This document shows, one piece after another, positions 37,389-46,706 of a DNA stretch of 64,000 bases. Source of the stretch: Chelatococcus sambhunathii (GTDB lineage Bacteria > Pseudomonadota > Alphaproteobacteria > Rhizobiales > Beijerinckiaceae). The notes beneath the pieces were generated by a model, which worked only from the letters and a program-made list of their open reading frames with translations, was not told where the DNA came from and searched no databases. Numbering within the stretch: the stretch's first letter is position 1; each line of letters starts with the position of its first letter. The position numbers and the translations under genes are program-made. The DNA is taken from positions 362,135 through 426,134 of the forward strand of contig NZ_LIOL01000004.1 in the NCBI RefSeq assembly GCF_001418005.1, written 5' to 3'.

Positions 37389-39233
37389 TCATGCCACGCG
37401 CGCCGCGGGCGCATAGAGCGCCTCGATCTCGGCGGCGTATTTCCTCGCGATATTGGCACGGCGGACCTTCATCGTCGCCGTCACCTCGTCGTCGTCGTGG
37501 TCGAGCTCCTTGGTGAGGAGGTGGAAGCGCTTGATCTGCGCCACAGGAGCGAGCTCGGCATTGGCGCGCTCGACTTCCAGGGTGACGAGTTCGCGCACGC
37601 GCGGGTGCTCGGCGAGGCTGCGGAAATTGCTGAAGCCGATGCGCTGGCTCTCGGCCCATTGCGCCACCGTCTCGCCGTCGATCTGGATGAGCGCGGTGAC
37701 GTAGCGGCGCCCGTCGGCCACCACGATGCATTCCTTGATGTAGGCGCTCGTCTTGACCGTGTTCTCGATCTCCGACGGGCTCAGGTTCTTGCCGCCCGCC
37801 GTGATCATGATGTCCTTGAGGCGGTCGACGATGCGCACCTGTCCGTCGACGAAGGCAGCCACGTCCCCCGTATGCAGCCAGCCGTCGCGCAGCACCGCGT
37901 GCGTCGCCTCCTCGTTGCGGTAATAGCCCTCGAAGACGAGATCGCCCCGGACCAGCAACTCCCCGGCCTCGCCGAGCCGGACTTCGGCACCGGCGACGGG
38001 CTCGCCCACGGCGCCCGGCACAAGGTGGTCGAGCCGCTGCCCGGTGACCATGCCGGAGGTCTCGGTGAGGCCGTAGACCTCGACCAGCGGCACGCCCAGC
38101 GTGCGGAAAAAGCGGACGATGCGCTGCGGGATGGGCGCGGCGCCGGTCAGCGCCACCTTCACCTCGCGCAGCCCGATGAAGTTCTGCAGCGCGCGGAAAA
38201 TGAGCGCGTAATAGAGCGCGAAGACGGCCCGCTCGCGCCAGTTCCTCTTGCCCTTCGGCTTCTCCGCGAAGGGCTCGCAGGCGCGCATGCCGGCCTCGAA
38301 CAGGCGTTTGCGCCAGCCGCCGGCCTCGGCCAGCTTGATGTGGATGGCGGAGTGCAACTTCTCCCAAATGCGCGGGACGCCGAGGAAGAGGCTCGGCGCG
38401 ACTTCGCGCAAATCCTCCTGCACCGTCCTGATCGACTCGCCGAAAGAGACGCAGGAGCCGGCATAGATCGGCGCCATGGTGCTCAGCATCTGCTCGGCGA
38501 CATGGCACAGCGGCAGGTAGGACAGGTTGGTCGTCGCTGCGTCGAAGCCAAGGCGCTCGATGGTGCCGGCCGCCTCGGCGCGCATGTTGCGGTAGCTGAG
38601 CATTGCCCCCTTGGGCTTGCCGGTGGAGCCCGAGGTGTAGACGATGAGGGCCGTGTCCCCGAGCTGCTGGCGGGCAAGGCAGGCATCGATCGTGCCGGGC
38701 TCCAAACGCCCCTGTTCCGCCCCCAGCCGCTCGAGCTCGGCGAAGGTCGTGATCCGGTCCTGAGGATAGTGGCGCAGGCCCTTGGGCTCGATGACGACGA
38801 TGCGCCGCAATTGGGGCAGTTCGTCCAGGCGCTCCAGCACCTTGTCGGTCTGCTCCTGGTCCTCGCAGACGACGATTTCGACGCCGGCATGGCCGAGGAC
38901 GTAGGCGACCTCGTTCGCCGGGCTCGTTGGATAGACGCCGATGGTGACCGCGCCGACGAGCCCGGCTCCGAGTTGCGCCAGCACCCATTCGGCGCGGTTT
39001 TCGGAGAGGATGCCGACATGACCGCCCTCGCCGAGGCCGAGCGCCCTGAGGCCGAGCCCGACATGGGCGGCGCGGCTGTAGTAACCGCCCCAGGTGATAG
39101 GCTGCCAGATGCCGAAGTCCTTCTGCCTGAGGGCCAGGCGGTCCGGCATCGCTCGCGCGTTCTCGCGCAGCATCTGCGGCAAGGTCAGCGACGGCAGTTC
39201 GGGAGCGGGCGGCATCTCGGCAACCTTTCTCAC
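37389..39233 (-). CDS. AMP-dependent long-chain acyl-CoA synthetase-type ligase
   Basis: 614 residues. Adenylation motifs: YTSGSTGKPKGAMLSY near residue 190, EVYGLTETSGMVTG near 390, DGWLHTGDVAAF near 460, and DRLKDIMITAGGKNLSP near 485. Activates a carboxylic acid to its CoA ester; chain length or aromatic substrate cannot be told. The start overlaps the livF stop by 4 bp, so import by the Liv transporter and activation are translated together. An internal ATG six codons in is an alternative start. Confidence 0.92.
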   Translation of the reverse strand: MRKVAEMPPAPELPSLTLPQMLRENARAMPDRLALRQKDFGIWQPITWGGYYSRAAHVGLGLRALGLGEGGHVGILSENRAEWVLAQLGAGLVGAVTIGVYPTSPANEVAYVLGHAGVEIVVCEDQEQTDKVLERLDELPQLRRIVVIEPKGLRHYPQDRITTFAELERLGAEQGRLEPGTIDACLARQQLGDTALIVYTSGSTGKPKGAMLSYRNMRAEAAGTIERLGFDAATTNLSYLPLCHVAEQMLSTMAPIYAGSCVSFGESIRTVQEDLREVAPSLFLGVPRIWEKLHSAIHIKLAEAGGWRKRLFEAGMRACEPFAEKPKGKRNWRERAVFALYYALIFRALQNFIGLREVKVALTGAAPIPQRIVRFFRTLGVPLVEVYGLTETSGMVTGQRLDHLVPGAVGEPVAGAEVRLGEAGELLVRGDLVFEGYYRNEEATHAVLRDGWLHTGDVAAFVDGQVRIVDRLKDIMITAGGKNLSPSEIENTVKTSAYIKECIVVADGRRYVTALIQIDGETVAQWAESQRIGFSNFRSLAEHPRVRELVTLEVERANAELAPVAQIKRFHLLTKELDHDDDEVTATMKVRRANIARKYAAEIEALYAPAARVA

Positions 39234-40039
39234 GACAGCCAGCGCTTGCGGCGCTTGTAGTGCTTGACGTCGCGGTAGCTCCGGGCGTCGCCTCCGCCAC
39301 CGAAGCCGAGGTAGAACTCGCGCACATCCTGATCGTGGATGAGCTTGTCGACCGATCCCTCGATCACGAGCTTGCCCGTCTCCATGATGTAGCCCTGGTG
39401 TGCCACGGCGAGGGCAACCGTCGCGTTCTGCTCGACGAGCAGCATGGAGACCCCCTCGTCCGCATTGATGCGTGCGATGATCGTGAAGATCTCCTCCACC
39501 ATCTTGGGGGCAAGGCCGAGCGAGGGCTCGTCGAGCAGGATCAGCGACGGCTCGGCGACGAGGGCCCGGCCGATGGCGAGCATCTGCTGCTCGCCGCCGG
39601 AGAGGTAGCCGGCGAGCCCCTTCCGCCGCTCGTGGAGGCGCGGGAAATAGCTGTAGACGCGCTCGAAGGACGGTTTCGACGCGCCGCGCCCGGTGAGGGC
39701 GAAGGTCGCGGCAGTCAGGTTCTCCTCGACGGTGAGATCCTCGAAGATGCGGCGCCCCTCCATGACGTGGAAGAGCCCGCGCCGCGCCAGCGTGTGCGGC
39801 GCGAGCGCAGCGATGTCCTCTCCGGCGAAGCGGATGGCGCCACTCGTCACCGCCCCGTCCTCGATGGCGAGCAGGTTGGAGACGGCCTTCAAGAGCGTCG
39901 ACTTGCCCGCGCCGTTCGAGCCGAGCAGGGCGACGATGCGCCCCTTCGGCACGACGAGCGACAGGCCGCGCAGCACCTGGATCGTGCGGTTGTAGACGAC
40001 CTCGATGTTGTCGACCTCGAGCAGGTGCGGCGCGGCCAT
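39230..40039 (-). CDS. livF: Branched-chain amino acid-type ABC transporter ATPase LivF
   Basis: 269 residues from the ATG at 40039. Walker A GSNGAGKST, signature LSGGEQQMLAIGRAL, Walker B LILLDEPSLGL. LivF-type. The C-terminus has an unusual basic tail (YKRRKRW) of about 25 residues. In this operon the substrate may be an aromatic or fatty acid rather than leucine. Confidence 0.93.
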   Translation of the reverse strand: MAAPHLLEVDNIEVVYNRTIQVLRGLSLVVPKGRIVALLGSNGAGKSTLLKAVSNLLAIEDGAVTSGAIRFAGEDIAALAPHTLARRGLFHVMEGRRIFEDLTVEENLTAATFALTGRGASKPSFERVYSYFPRLHERRKGLAGYLSGGEQQMLAIGRALVAEPSLILLDEPSLGLAPKMVEEIFTIIARINADEGVSMLLVEQNATVALAVAHQGYIMETGKLVIEGSVDKLIHDQDVREFYLGFGGGGDARSYRDVKHYKRRKRWLS

Positions 40040-40062
40040 GGCTTCTTGTCTCCGTGCTGCCG

Positions 40063-41250
40063 TCACGCCTCGAGGCGGATCCAGTCGGAGGCCGGCTTCA
40101 TCTGCTTCGCCTTGCCGTCGAAGGCATAGATGCGCCCGATCGGCACGGAATTGCCGGGGATCGATATCGGCACGCCGAAGAGGCCGCCGGTGTCGAAATC
40201 CTTGATGCTGTTGAGCCCGGCCTTGAGATTGGCGCCGGTCAGCTCCTTGCCAGCGGCGAGGGTGCGTTTCGCTGCCTCGCACATCAGGAGCGCGGTGACG
40301 AAACCCTGCAGATAGGCCGTCGACTGGTATTCGGGCCGCATCTGCCGGATCTTCTCCAGCATCGGGCTCTCACCCTCGGTGTCGTAGTAGTAGCGATAGG
40401 GCATGACGCCCATGAAACCATCGGCCGCCTCGCCCATGCGCTCGACGGTGGAATTGTCCATGCTCCAGAAGGTGCCCATGAACCGGCTCGCGAGGCCCAT
40501 CTGCTTGGCCTGGGCGATGAACTCGGGTATGGGCGCCAGCACGTAGCCGTGGAAGATGGTGAAATCCGGCCGCGCCCGGCGCAGCTTCAGCACCTCGGTG
40601 GAGACATCGACGCTGCCCGGCGGCGTCACGATCTTCTCCACGACCTCGAGGCCGAGCGTCTTGGCGAGCGCCTCGCTCGGCACGATCGGATCGCGGCCGA
40701 ACTCCGTGTCGGAATAGACGAAGGCGAGCCTGGCACCGGCCTTCTCGTTGGCGATGTAGCGCAGGAGGATGCCGAACATCTCCGAATAGTCGGGTCCGGC
40801 CATGAACTGCAGGGGATATTTCTTGGGATCGTTGAGCTCGCTCGCAAATGAGGCGCCGGCCATGAGGATGGAGCCGCGGCGCTCGAGCTCCGGGTTGATC
40901 GTTTTCGAGAAGCCGGTCGAGTCGCCGTAATAGAGCGACACCTTCTCCTGGCTCGTGATCTTGTTGAAGGCCGCCACCGAGGCATCGACCTTGTAGCCCG
41001 TGTCCTCGGCGACGTACTTCACCTTGCGGCCTTCGACGCCGCCGGCGTCGTTGACGATCTTCAGGTAATCCTGGATGCCGGCGTGGATGCCGATGCCCGC
41101 GAAGGCAAAGACGCCGGTCAGCGGGATCGAGCCCCCGAGCACGATCTCGTCCGCGACCTGCGCGGCGAGCGGCCGGATGCCGAGGGCGAGTCCGGCCCCC
41201 GCTATGGCACCCGCCGAAAGCACATGTCTTCTCGTCCAATTCCTCATCAT
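40063..41250 (-). CDS. Periplasmic substrate-binding protein of the Liv-type transporter
   Basis: 395 residues. Tat-type leader with TRRHVLSAGAIAGAGLALG and cleavage after PLAAQ. Type 1 periplasmic-binding fold as in LivK: VLGGSIPLTGVFA near the start, then VEGRKVKYVAEDTGYK. The central position between livM and livF supports the pairing. The binding specificity is not readable. Confidence 0.92.
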   Translation of the reverse strand: MMRNWTRRHVLSAGAIAGAGLALGIRPLAAQVADEIVLGGSIPLTGVFAFAGIGIHAGIQDYLKIVNDAGGVEGRKVKYVAEDTGYKVDASVAAFNKITSQEKVSLYYGDSTGFSKTINPELERRGSILMAGASFASELNDPKKYPLQFMAGPDYSEMFGILLRYIANEKAGARLAFVYSDTEFGRDPIVPSEALAKTLGLEVVEKIVTPPGSVDVSTEVLKLRRARPDFTIFHGYVLAPIPEFIAQAKQMGLASRFMGTFWSMDNSTVERMGEAADGFMGVMPYRYYYDTEGESPMLEKIRQMRPEYQSTAYLQGFVTALLMCEAAKRTLAAGKELTGANLKAGLNSIKDFDTGGLFGVPISIPGNSVPIGRIYAFDGKAKQMKPASDWIRLEA

Positions 41251-41307
41251 CTGCCTCCCTGTCCTTGACCGCTCTTGCCGGCGGCGCCACGCGAGATTGC
41301 CGGCCCC

Positions 41308-42348
41308 TCAGGTTCTGAAGGGCCAGAGATGGAAAAAGCGGCGGATGCGGCGCCAGATCTCCGCAAGCCCGTGCGGCTCGAAGATCAGGAAACCGACGAT
41401 GAGCGAGCCGAAGACGATGGTGCGCACCGGCGCGAGCAGCGCGAGCGCATCCGGATAGAAGGGCGTGACGAGACCGGCAACGAACTTCAGCAGCTCCGGC
41501 ACCATGGTCATGAAGACTGCGCCGAGAATGCCGCCGAGAATGGTGCCCATGCCGCCGACGATGATGGCGGCGAGGTAGAAGATCGAATTGACGAGCGGGA
41601 AACTCTCCGGCGTCACGACACGGAAGAAATAGGCCCACAGCCCGCCCGCGAGCCCGGCGTAGAAGGACGAGACGGCAAAGCTCATCAGCTTGTAGCGCAG
41701 CAGCGGGATGCCAAGCACCTCGGCCGAGATGTCACGGTCGCGGATGGCGATGAAGGCCCGGCCGACGCGGGTGCGGAAGAGATTGGCCGCCCCGAGCACC
41801 ATGAGCCCCGTCACCGGCAGGATCAACCAGTAGAGCTGGAACGGCTGGTCGAGCGCCATGCCGAAGAGGCGGGCCGGCGGCATCGACAGCCCCTGCATGC
41901 CGCCCGTGAGCGGCCAGTGCGCGAAGACGAAGTGGAGGACGACCGAAGCGGCGATGGTGGCGATGGCGAGGTAGAGCCCCTTCACCCTGAGGCTCGGGAT
42001 GCCGACGCCGATGCCGACGAGCGCCGTCAAAAGCCCGCCGACGAGCAGATTGAGGAGGAAGGGTGTGCCGGCATGGATCTCGAGCACCGCGACCGTGTAG
42101 GCGCCGACGCTCATGAAGGCCGCCTGGCCGAGGCTGACGAGGCCCGTATAGCCCGTGAGGATGTTGAGCCCCGTCGCGCTTGCGACATTGATGGCGCACA
42201 GACAGGCAAGGAACAGCCAGTAGGGGCTGGCGACGAAGGGGAAGAGGACGGCGGCGGCGCAGGCGAGAAGGATGAGGAGCTTCTGCAGGCGGGTGTCGAA
42301 CAGCGCCTCGTCGGCCGCATAGCTCGTTTTCAGCGTGCCGATGCGCAT
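41308..42348 (-). CDS. livM: ABC transporter permease LivM
   Basis: 346 residues from the ATG at 42348, 2 bp after the livH stop. About eight to nine membrane spans and the LivM family segments NILTGYTGLVSLGQAAFMSVGAY and IPSLRVKGLYLAIATIA. A long C-terminal cytoplasmic tail ends LWPFRT. Forms the channel with LivH. Confidence 0.93.
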   Translation of the reverse strand: MRIGTLKTSYAADEALFDTRLQKLLILLACAAAVLFPFVASPYWLFLACLCAINVASATGLNILTGYTGLVSLGQAAFMSVGAYTVAVLEIHAGTPFLLNLLVGGLLTALVGIGVGIPSLRVKGLYLAIATIAASVVLHFVFAHWPLTGGMQGLSMPPARLFGMALDQPFQLYWLILPVTGLMVLGAANLFRTRVGRAFIAIRDRDISAEVLGIPLLRYKLMSFAVSSFYAGLAGGLWAYFFRVVTPESFPLVNSIFYLAAIIVGGMGTILGGILGAVFMTMVPELLKFVAGLVTPFYPDALALLAPVRTIVFGSLIVGFLIFEPHGLAEIWRRIRRFFHLWPFRT

Positions 42349-42350
42349 CG

Positions 42351-43232
42351 TCAGAGCCTCTCGATCTCGTGCGTGCCGAAGAGGCCGTAGGGTCGGATCA
42401 TCAGGATGAGGATCAGGATGCTGAAGGTGACGAGGAACCGGTACTCGCCCCCGAGGAAGGTGCCTGCAAAGGCCTCCACCACGCCGATGAAGAGCCCGCC
42501 GACGAGCGCGCCCGCCATGGAATCGAGCCCGCCGACGATGACGACGACGAGCACCGAGAGGCCGAAGACACCCATGGTCGGCGAGATGCCGCCGATGGCC
42601 CCGACGAGGACGCCCGCCCCGGCGGCGACGCCGCAGGCGACGATCCAGCTCAGCGAGAAGACCCTGGGCACGTCGATGCCGACGGAATAGGCCGCCGCCT
42701 GGTCCGCCGCCGTCGCCTTGAGCGCCACGCCGCCACGCGAGAAGCGCAGCCCCAGCACGAAAGCCGTGACGACGACCATCGCGGCGAGGAAGCCGTAGGC
42801 GACCTTGGGCGCGACATAGGCCTCGCCGATGAAGATCGGCGCGCTTGGCAGGAATTCCGGCAGGCGCAGGGGATCGGCGCCCCAGACAATCTGCACGAAG
42901 CCGGCGAGGATGGAGCCCAAGCCGATCGTCACCATGAAGACGGAGATGGGACTCTCGCCGATCATGGGCCGGATCAGGCCGCGCTCGACGACGGCGCCGA
43001 CCAGCGCCCCGGCGAGGATGGCGACCGGCAGCGCGACCCAGGCGGGCAGGTGCCAGCCGGCGGCCGCGCCGAAGAAGGCATAGCCGCCGAGCATCAGGAT
43101 CTCGCCGATGGCGAGATTGACCACGCGCGTCGCCTTGTAGATGAGCACGAAGGCGACGCCGGTCACGGCATAGAGCGCGCCGGAGCCGAGCCCGGCCAGG
43201 AACACCTCGGTGAGGAAGAGCCAATCCGTCAT
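42351..43232 (-). CDS. livH: ABC transporter permease LivH
   Basis: 293 residues, about eight membrane spans, with the LivH signatures LNLAIGEILMLGGYA-like (VVNLAIGEILML) and GGLDSMAGALVGGLFIGVVEAF. Overlaps livG by 4 bp and precedes livM by 2 bp. Confidence 0.93.
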   Translation of the reverse strand: MTDWLFLTEVFLAGLGSGALYAVTGVAFVLIYKATRVVNLAIGEILMLGGYAFFGAAAGWHLPAWVALPVAILAGALVGAVVERGLIRPMIGESPISVFMVTIGLGSILAGFVQIVWGADPLRLPEFLPSAPIFIGEAYVAPKVAYGFLAAMVVVTAFVLGLRFSRGGVALKATAADQAAAYSVGIDVPRVFSLSWIVACGVAAGAGVLVGAIGGISPTMGVFGLSVLVVVIVGGLDSMAGALVGGLFIGVVEAFAGTFLGGEYRFLVTFSILILILMIRPYGLFGTHEIERL

Positions 43233-44062
43233 GCCGCCTCCGGTCCGCTGAGGCGGCGGCCGAGATCGCCGGCGCCGAGATAGGCCGCGACGACCGCCGG
43301 ATCCGCCTGGACCGCGGCCGGGCCACCCTCGGCGATCACCTGGCCGAAGTTGAGCACCACGACATGGTCGGAGATGTCCATGACCATCCCCATGTCATGC
43401 TCGACCATGAGGATGGTGACGTCCCATTCCTCCTTCACGTCGAGGATGAAGCGGGCCATGTCCTCCGTCTCCTCGCGGTTCATGCCGGCGACGGGCTCGT
43501 CGAGCATCAGCAGGCGCGGGCGCATGGCGAGGGCACGGGCAAGCTCCACCCGCTTGCGCAGACCGTAGGGCAGCGTCGCCACCGGCGCGTTGCGGATGTG
43601 CTGGATCTCGAGGAAATCGATGATGCGCTCCTCGATCTCCGCCCGCAATTCCAGCTCCTCGCGCCGCGCACGGCCACGGTAGACAAGCGCGTCGAGAAGG
43701 CCGGTGCGCATATGGGCGTGGCGGCCGAGCTTGATGTTGTCGAGCACCGTCATGCCGCGAAAGAGCGCGATGTTCTGGAAAGTGCGTGCGAGGCCGAGGC
43801 GCGCGCGCTCAGGCGGCGCCGTGCCGGCGAGGCTCCGGCCGTCGAAGGCGATGTTGCCGGAGCGGGGGCGGTAGAAGCCCGAGATGGTGTTGAAGAGCGA
43901 AGTCTTGCCGGCGCCGTTCGGGCCGATGACCGCGGTGATCGACCCGCGCCGCACCGAAAAGGAGACGTCGGTCAGTGCCCGCACGCCGCCGAAGGCGAGC
44001 GACACGCCCTCGACGTCGAGGATCACGTCGCGCGCCGCCTCCGTCACGGGCAGCCCTCGCAT
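43229..44062 (-). CDS. livG: ABC transporter ATPase LivG
   Basis: 277 residues from the ATG at 44062; the frame opens earlier (44131) but those residues are not conserved. Walker A GPNGAGKTSLFNT, signature region LPYGLRKRVELARAL, Walker B LLMLDEPVAGM. First gene of the livG-livH-livM-SBP-livF-ligase-tetR operon. Confidence 0.92.
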   Translation of the reverse strand: MRGLPVTEAARDVILDVEGVSLAFGGVRALTDVSFSVRRGSITAVIGPNGAGKTSLFNTISGFYRPRSGNIAFDGRSLAGTAPPERARLGLARTFQNIALFRGMTVLDNIKLGRHAHMRTGLLDALVYRGRARREELELRAEIEERIIDFLEIQHIRNAPVATLPYGLRKRVELARALAMRPRLLMLDEPVAGMNREETEDMARFILDVKEEWDVTILMVEHDMGMVMDISDHVVVLNFGQVIAEGGPAAVQADPAVVAAYLGAGDLGRRLSGPEAA

Positions 44063-44241
44063 CGCAGCGCGCGTTCGCCGATCGCGTCGGGGAAGCACGG
44101 CCGGCTCAGCGCGATGACAGCGGTGGTACACACCGTCGCCCGCGGGACCGGCCTCTCGGCCTGCTCCATCGGATCTCCTCCCGCCGTGGCCCCCGCGATC
44201 GTTATGCGCCGCCGGTAGCTACGTTACCGAAGGATCATGAG

Positions 44242-44257
44242 GCTACTCGCGAGTAGC
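44242..44257. promoter_or_regulatory. 16-bp palindrome upstream of the Liv operon
   Basis: GCTACTCGCGAGTAGC is a perfect palindrome about 180 bp upstream of livG and 64 bp after the GlxA-type gene stop. It could be the operator of the TetR regulator at the operon end, or part of a terminator for the gene on its right. Too short a T-run follows for a clear terminator. Confidence 0.35.
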
Positions 44258-44320
44258 GTCAACGGCTGGGCCGCGTGCGCGGATACCCAGCCGAGGATTG
44301 CCATCGCTGCGCCAGTGCGT

Positions 44321-45322
44321 TTAACGGAACGAGGCGCGCAGGCGGGCCGGCGAGATGTCGTGCAGCCGGTTCCAGACCCTGCGGAACTGGCGCGTGGAGG
44401 AGAATCCTGCGCGTTCGGCGATGCTCTCCATGTCGAGCCGCGAGCCGATCACCAGTTCACGCGCGAGGGCGATGCGCATCCGGTTCACATAGTCGGTCAC
44501 GCTCATGCCGGCATGGTCGTTGAACAGCCGCGACAGGTTTCGCGGGCTGGTGGCGGCGACTTCCGCCAGCGCCTCGACCGACCAGTCCCGGGCGGGATCG
44601 GCGCCCACCGCATCCTGCGCGCGGTGGATCGCCGGATGGAGATGGTTGCGCCCCTCCAGCCAGGGCGACAGCTGCGGATCGCCGCCGGCACGGCGCAGGT
44701 AGACAACGAGATCGCGCGCCACGGCGAGCGCCGCCGCATGGCCGGCCTCGCGGGCGACCAGCGCCAGCATGAGGTCGATGCCGGCCGTGACGCCGGCGCT
44801 GGTCAGCCGCTCGCCATCCTCGACATAGAGCCGGTTCTCCCTGACCCGCGCCCTTGGGGCAAGGCGCATCAGCTCGCCAAGCGTCGCATGGTGCGTGGTG
44901 CATTCATGGCCGTCGAGCAGCCCTGCGCGGGCGGCGAGCAGCGCGCCGGAGCAGATCGAGACGAGGCGGATGCCCGGGCGGATCACGCGCTGCAGCCAGG
45001 AGACGATCTCGGCCTCGAGCGGAGCGTCATCGGCACGCGAACCGGCCGGGGCGCCGAGGGGCTCGTCGGCCGATCCGGAGATGACGACGAGGGCATCGTC
45101 GGGAAGGCCGTCGGGCAGCGGCGCGACATTCGCCACATCGAGCCCCACCGAACTCGTGACGCACGGCGCCGGGCCGACATAGCTGACCACGAAGCGCACG
45201 GCGGCCTGATCGATATTCGCCCGCCGCAGCACCTCCATCGGCCCGGCGATGTCGAGCAGCAGCGTCCGTGGCGGCACCACCACGATGACGGGGACGATGC
45301 GCGGCTGCCCGGTGAGGCTCAT
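44321..45322 (-). CDS. GlxA-type transcriptional regulator (DJ-1/PfpI domain plus AraC HTH)
   Basis: 333 residues from the ATG at 45322, overlapping the upstream hydrolase stop by 4 bp. An N-terminal class I glutamine amidotransferase-like domain with SICSGALLLA-type elbow (SICSGALLAARAGLL) and a C-terminal AraC double HTH (WSVEALAEVAATSPRNLSRLF, IAERAGFSSTRQFRRVW). Regulators of this kind control carnitine, choline, arginine and dimethylglycine catabolism. Its coupling to a cysteine hydrolase suggests control of degradation of an amide or carbamoyl compound. Confidence 0.92.
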   Translation of the reverse strand: MSLTGQPRIVPVIVVVPPRTLLLDIAGPMEVLRRANIDQAAVRFVVSYVGPAPCVTSSVGLDVANVAPLPDGLPDDALVVISGSADEPLGAPAGSRADDAPLEAEIVSWLQRVIRPGIRLVSICSGALLAARAGLLDGHECTTHHATLGELMRLAPRARVRENRLYVEDGERLTSAGVTAGIDLMLALVAREAGHAAALAVARDLVVYLRRAGGDPQLSPWLEGRNHLHPAIHRAQDAVGADPARDWSVEALAEVAATSPRNLSRLFNDHAGMSVTDYVNRMRIALARELVIGSRLDMESIAERAGFSSTRQFRRVWNRLHDISPARLRASFR

Positions 45323-45882
45323 GCCGCCGCCTTGTCCGTCCGGCCGGCGAGCGCCTCCTCGACGGTGGCGATGCGGGCGAAACGCCCCGCCAGCACCAGC
45401 TCCGTGCGGGCGCGGATCTCCGCCGCGCTCCACTCACGGCCCGCCGCATCGGTCATCGGGAAGGTCAGCGTGGCCTCGCCGACATAATCGACCGCATAGC
45501 CGAGGTCGGAGGCATGGCGCGCCGTCGTCTCGCAGCACTGCTCGGTGCGGATGCCGGAGACGATCACCCGGCGGATGCCGTTCTCGGTCAGCCATACGTC
45601 GAGGCCGGTGCCGACGAGCGCGCTGTGGCGCCGCTTGCGGAAGACGATATCCGGCGCGACGTGGAGCGGCGCGAGGGCCCTGATGAAGCCCGAGTCTTCC
45701 GAGAAGGCCCCCGTCCCTTCCACGTGGAAGATCTGGACGATGGACATGCCAGCCGCTTTCGCGCCATCGATCAGCGCCTGCTGGCGTGCGATGTAGGCCG
45801 GCAGGCCCTCATCGCGGAAATAGGACCGGTGCCGAAAGGATTCCTGGGCGTCGACGACGAGAAGCGCCGTATCACGAGCCAT
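45319..45882 (-). CDS. Isochorismatase-family cysteine hydrolase
   Basis: 187 residues from the ATG at 45882. Catalytic Asp in LLVVDAQESF, Lys in FRKRRHSAL and Cys in GIRTEQCCETTAR, with the expected spacing. Acts on a C-N bond of an amide-type substrate, such as a carbamoyl compound or nicotinamide; the specificity is unknown. Translationally coupled to the GlxA-type regulator. Confidence 0.88.
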   Translation of the reverse strand: MARDTALLVVDAQESFRHRSYFRDEGLPAYIARQQALIDGAKAAGMSIVQIFHVEGTGAFSEDSGFIRALAPLHVAPDIVFRKRRHSALVGTGLDVWLTENGIRRVIVSGIRTEQCCETTARHASDLGYAVDYVGEATLTFPMTDAAGREWSAAEIRARTELVLAGRFARIATVEEALAGRTDKAAA

Positions 45883-46043
45883 TTCGCTGTCTCCTGAGCT
45901 GATCGTGAGGAGACAGTAACGCCCTTCCGGCGGAACGAAATGATCGATCCGGACGAAAGAGGGACACTTCGCGCCATGGACTTCGCGGCCGGCGGCGGGC
46001 GACAGGCACCCGGGCGGCGATGCCGGGCGCCGCGGCGGGCCCG

Positions 46044-46706
46044 TCACATGCGCGGCTGGGGCACGATGCGGATGTAGGGCCGCGGGGCGGTCCAGCCGTC
46101 GGGATAGATCGTCCGCGCCTCCTCGTCGGGCACCGAGCCGGCAATGATGACATCGTCGCCCGCCTTCCAGTTCACGGGCGTGGCCACCCGGTGCTTGGCG
46201 GTGAGCTGGAGCGAGTCGATGACCCGCAGCACCTCGTCGAAATTGCGGCCGGTGGTCATCGGATAGACGAGGATGAGCTTGATCCTCTTGTCCGGCCCGA
46301 TGACGAAGACGTTGCGCACCGTCTGGTTGTCCGCGGGCGTGCGGCCCTCGGAGGTGCTCCCGGCGCTCGCCGGCAACATGCCATAGAGCTTGGAGATCGA
46401 CAGATCAGGATCGCCGATCATCGGGAAGTTCGGGGCATGCCCTTGCGTGTCACGAATGTCGTTCGCCCAGCGGGCATGGCTCTCGACCGGATCGACGCTC
46501 AGCCCGATGATCTTGACGTTGCGCCGGTCGAACTCGGGCTTGATCCGGGCCATGTAGCCGAGTTCGGTCGTGCAGACGGGCGTGAAGTCCTTCGGATGGG
46601 AAAACAGCACGCACCAGGAATCACCGATCCAGTCGTGAAAGCGGATACGGCCTTCAGTGGTCTCGGCCTCGAAATCCGGCGCGACGTCACCGATCATGCG
46701 TGTCAT
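46044..46706 (-). CDS. 1-Cys peroxiredoxin (Prx6 type)
   Basis: 220 residues from the ATG at 46706, preceded by GGGAGGA. Peroxidatic motif DFTPVCTTELG near residue 45; no resolving Cys is visible, and the long C-terminal domain (HRVATPVNWKAGDDVII) is that of Prx6-type 1-Cys enzymes. Reduces hydrogen peroxide and alkyl hydroperoxides in the cytoplasm. Confidence 0.93.
   Translation of the reverse strand: MTRMIGDVAPDFEAETTEGRIRFHDWIGDSWCVLFSHPKDFTPVCTTELGYMARIKPEFDRRNVKIIGLSVDPVESHARWANDIRDTQGHAPNFPMIGDPDLSISKLYGMLPASAGSTSEGRTPADNQTVRNVFVIGPDKRIKLILVYPMTTGRNFDEVLRVIDSLQLTAKHRVATPVNWKAGDDVIIAGSVPDEEARTIYPDGWTAPRPYIRIVPQPRM

Noticed and set aside
41275..43283. Long plus-strand frames rich in Asp/Glu/Arg opposite livM and livH
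   Set aside because: Antisense of membrane-protein codons gives such charged low-complexity frames; no conserved motifs.
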